Positions 62,277-64,000 of a stretch of 64,000 nucleotides of DNA are shown here, piece after piece. The notes beneath the pieces are model-generated. The model searched no databases. It had not been told where the DNA came from and worked only from the letters and a program-made list of their open reading frames with translations. Source of the stretch: Sphingomonadales bacterium (lineage in GTDB: Bacteria; Pseudomonadota; Alphaproteobacteria; Sphingomonadales; Sphingomonadaceae); the NCBI GenBank assembly GCA_016704425.1, contig JADJAC010000010.1, positions 1 to 64,000 of the forward strand, in the 5' to 3' direction. Position numbers and translations under genes: made by a program. The first letter of the stretch is position 1, and each line of letters begins with the position of its first letter.

Positions 62277-63016
62277 CCCAGTCTCTCCATCACGTCATCG
62301 GGCACATCGTAATTGCCCCAGACGGTCTGGACATCGTCGTCATCATCGAGCGCATCGAGCAGTTTCATGAGCGTGCCCGCCTCGCCTTCGCCAACGGTGA
62401 CAGTCGTTTGCGGGCGCCAGGCGAGCTTCACCGTTTCCGGTGCGCCAAGTTTCGCCTCGAGCGCCTTTGCAACTTCATGAAGCTCTTCCATCGCCGTCCA
62501 GATTTCATGCCCGTCGTCCGACGATTCGACGTCCGCCGCGCCTGCCTCCAGCGCTGCTTCAAACACCGTGTCAGGATCACCCGCCTTTGCCGGATAGATG
62601 ATCTGCCCCAGCCGGTCGAACGCATGGCTGACCGCGCCCGGCGCGCCGAGGTTGCCGCCATTCTTCGAAACCGCGGTTCGGACGTTGGTCGCGGTGCGGT
62701 TGCGGTTGTCGGTCAGTGCCTCGATGATCAGTGAAACCCCGCCCGGGCCGAAGCCTTCGTAGCGGATCTCTTCATAATTGTCGCCCTCGCCCGTCGTCGC
62801 CTTGTTGATCGCGCGCTCGATATTGTCCTTGGGCATCGACTGGGCGCGCGCGGCGATCACCGCCGAACGCAGCCGCGGGTTCATGTCCGGGTCGGGCACG
62901 CCTGACTTCGCAGCAACCGTAATTTCGCGCGAGAGCTTGGAAAACATTGCCGAGCGCTTCTTGTCCTGAGCGCCCTTGCGATACATGATGTTCTTGAACT
63001 TGGAATGGCCTGCCAT
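62273..63016 (-). CDS. YebC/PmpR family DNA-binding protein
   Basis: 247 residues. MAGHSKFKNIMYRKGAQDKK and MFSKLSREITVAAKSGVPDP start the YebC fold; YEGFGPGGVSLIIEALTDNR and NRTATNVRTAVSKNGGNLGA follow. YebC-family proteins regulate transcription or relieve translational stalls. Coupled to ruvC at the 3' end. Confidence 0.93.
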   Translation of the reverse strand: MAGHSKFKNIMYRKGAQDKKRSAMFSKLSREITVAAKSGVPDPDMNPRLRSAVIAARAQSMPKDNIERAINKATTGEGDNYEEIRYEGFGPGGVSLIIEALTDNRNRTATNVRTAVSKNGGNLGAPGAVSHAFDRLGQIIYPAKAGDPDTVFEAALEAGAADVESSDDGHEIWTAMEELHEVAKALEAKLGAPETVKLAWRPQTTVTVGEGEAGTLMKLLDALDDDDDVQTVWGNYDVPDDVMERLG

Positions 63017-63083
63017 GGAAACCGTTCTGAATGGAGTTGGGATGGGCGCGCCCTAGCCCAAAGACGTTCCCCGGGGCAAGTTT

Positions 63084-63404
63084 TCACCCAAGTTTGACGG
63101 CGGTCCCAGAAGCGGTGACCATGAGCATCGAGCCACCCTGCCCCAGAACTTCATAGTCAAGGTCGATCCCGATGACAGCATCCGCGCCCAAAGCCCGGGC
63201 TTCCTGCGCAATTTCATCGAGTGCCGTCTTGCGCGCATCGCGCAGAGTCGTTTCATAGGAACCAGAACGACCACCGACAATGTCGCGTACGCTTGCGAAC
63301 AGGTCCTTGAAGATATTCGCACCGACAATCACTTCGCCGGTCACGATTCCCAGATACTCGCGCACCGGGCGACCCTCGATCGCTGTCGTCGTGGACATTA
63401 TCAT
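63084..63404 (-). CDS. YbjQ/heavy-metal-binding domain protein
   Basis: 106 residues. MSTTTAIEGRPVREYLGIVT, GEVIVGANIFKDLFASVRDI and GADAVIGIDLDYEVL match the YbjQ (UPF0145) family, a pentameric beta-barrel fold of unknown role. Lies 18 bp below gapR and 67 bp before yebC. Confidence 0.88.
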   Translation of the reverse strand: MIMSTTTAIEGRPVREYLGIVTGEVIVGANIFKDLFASVRDIVGGRSGSYETTLRDARKTALDEIAQEARALGADAVIGIDLDYEVLGQGGSMLMVTASGTAVKLG

Positions 63405-63422
63405 CGCATCATCTCCTTCGTT

Positions 63423-63659
63423 TCAAAGGCCCAGAGCGGCCTTGTAGGTGTCGAGAATCGCTTCCATTTCCTGCCGATCGTGCGTTTCCATTTTCCGCAG
63501 GCGCACGATCTGGCGCATGATCTTGGCATCATAGCCCCGGGCCTTTGCTTCGGAATAGACGTCGCGGATATCGTCGGCGATGCCCTTTTTCTCTTCCTCA
63601 AGCCGCTCGATACGCTCGATCAAAAGGCGCAATTCGTCAGCGGCTACAACGTCACTCAT
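63423..63659 (-). CDS. gapR: GapR family DNA-binding domain-containing protein (DUF2312)
   Basis: 78 residues. ADELRLLIERIERLEEEKKG, IADDIRDVYSEAKARGYDAK and MRQIVRLRKMETHDRQEMEA form the helical clamp of GapR, which tracks overtwisted DNA ahead of replication and transcription in Caulobacter. Length and composition are standard. It lies 42 bp below the DUF1244 gene. Confidence 0.9.
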   Translation of the reverse strand: MSDVVAADELRLLIERIERLEEEKKGIADDIRDVYSEAKARGYDAKIMRQIVRLRKMETHDRQEMEAILDTYKAALGL

Positions 63660-63701
63660 CAGATTCTCCGGATTCGATTGGAGGCGCGGCCTTAGGGCCG
63701 A

Positions 63702-63989
63702 TCAGCCATTCTTCGCAATGCTTTCCTGCATCCGCGCGAGCTGTTCCGGCGTTGCCTCGCCCTGATGTTTCACCTTCCATTCGGCATAGGGCATGCCGTA
63801 CACCAGAGACCGCCCCTCCTCCTTGGTCATGTCGCCGGCCTCAGCCACCCAGTCGCCAAGACAGTTGCGGCAAAAGCCAGCCAGCCCCATCAGGTCCACA
63901 TTCTGTGCGTCGGTCCGGTGGCGCAAATGGGCAACCAGTCTTCGAAAGGCGGCGGCCGCTGCGGCATCGTCGATATTTATATCCATCAT
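63702..63989 (-). CDS. DUF1244 family protein
   Basis: 95 residues. FRRLVAHLRHRTDAQNVDLM and FCRNCLGDWVAEAGD are the DUF1244 signature, with the CRNC pair; KVKHQGEATPEQLARMQESI ends it. A helical fold of unknown function found in alpha- and gammaproteobacteria. The ATG is near the window end and the start may vary by one codon (MM). Confidence 0.88.
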   Translation of the reverse strand: MMDINIDDAAAAAAFRRLVAHLRHRTDAQNVDLMGLAGFCRNCLGDWVAEAGDMTKEEGRSLVYGMPYAEWKVKHQGEATPEQLARMQESIAKNG

Positions 63990-64000
63990 TCTTCCTTTGC

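Noticed and set aside
1..64000. tRNA, rRNA, CRISPR arrays or insertion sequences
   Set aside because: I searched intergenic gaps by eye for cloverleaf features, spaced direct repeats and transposase motifs and saw none. A tRNAscan or IS search would be decisive.

Overview
The window is about 62% G+C and reads as a chromosomal segment of an alphaproteobacterium, most likely a sphingomonad (Sphingomonadaceae, Sphingopyxis-like). The evidence is gene content and order: rimP-nusA-ylxR-infB-rbfA; rpsO and pnp beside truB; ybgC-tolQRAB-pal; yebC-ruvCAB; and the alphaproteobacterial marker families TrcR (DUF1013), GapR (DUF2312), F1-ATPase zeta inhibitor (DUF1476), DUF1192 and DUF1244. The genus is inference. 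I found no rRNA, tRNA, CRISPR array or transposase.

Positions 1-7,600 form an accessory tract of broken genes: DUF932, a PD-(D/E)XK-like nuclease, a TIR-like sensor, a two-HKD phospholipase D-like protein, and an AbiEi-type antitoxin with a stub after it. Each keeps long stretches of conserved protein that are split among frames by small indels. This is either a recently decayed defence or mobile island or an error-rich end of an assembly. The frameshifts continue into the PQQ sugar dehydrogenase at 8.3-9.4 kb and then nearly stop.

Positions 9,600-18,700 are core translation genes (rimP to rbfA), an acetyltransferase, a phasin behind a striking paired operator, and a coupled clpS-SDR-isomerase trio. 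Positions 18,700-31,000 hold a GDSL esterase, a LolD-like ABC exporter, bolA, the ATPase zeta inhibitor, leuC-leuD-quinone reductase, a GDT1 Mn2+ transporter, a GST, a 3-oxoacid CoA-transferase operon with DUF5076 inserted, a VIT1-like transporter with a C-terminal frameshift, and an SMP-30 hydrolase.

Positions 31,000-37,100 carry a coupled aldehyde dehydrogenase/ThDP decarboxylase pair, an MBL hydrolase, a secreted prolyl isomerase, a LysR regulator and a tiny membrane peptide. Positions 37,200-50,800 are RNA and housekeeping genes: pnp, rpsO, truB, an S2P protease, tgt (lacking its zinc cysteines), queA, coaD, ispA, xseB and the trcR operon. Positions 50,800-64,000 run from clpA through pal-tolBARQ-ybgC and ruvBAC-yebC to gapR and DUF1244.

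The most interesting signals are these: a PhaR-like operator shared by the phasin and an unknown gene 8 kb away; the broken defence-like tract with a triple operator in front of the AbiEi gene; a ruvC that seems to need a CTG start codon; a TGT without its zinc cysteines; an SDR and isomerase pair, both altered at catalytic positions; and a tolA C-terminal domain of atypical base composition.
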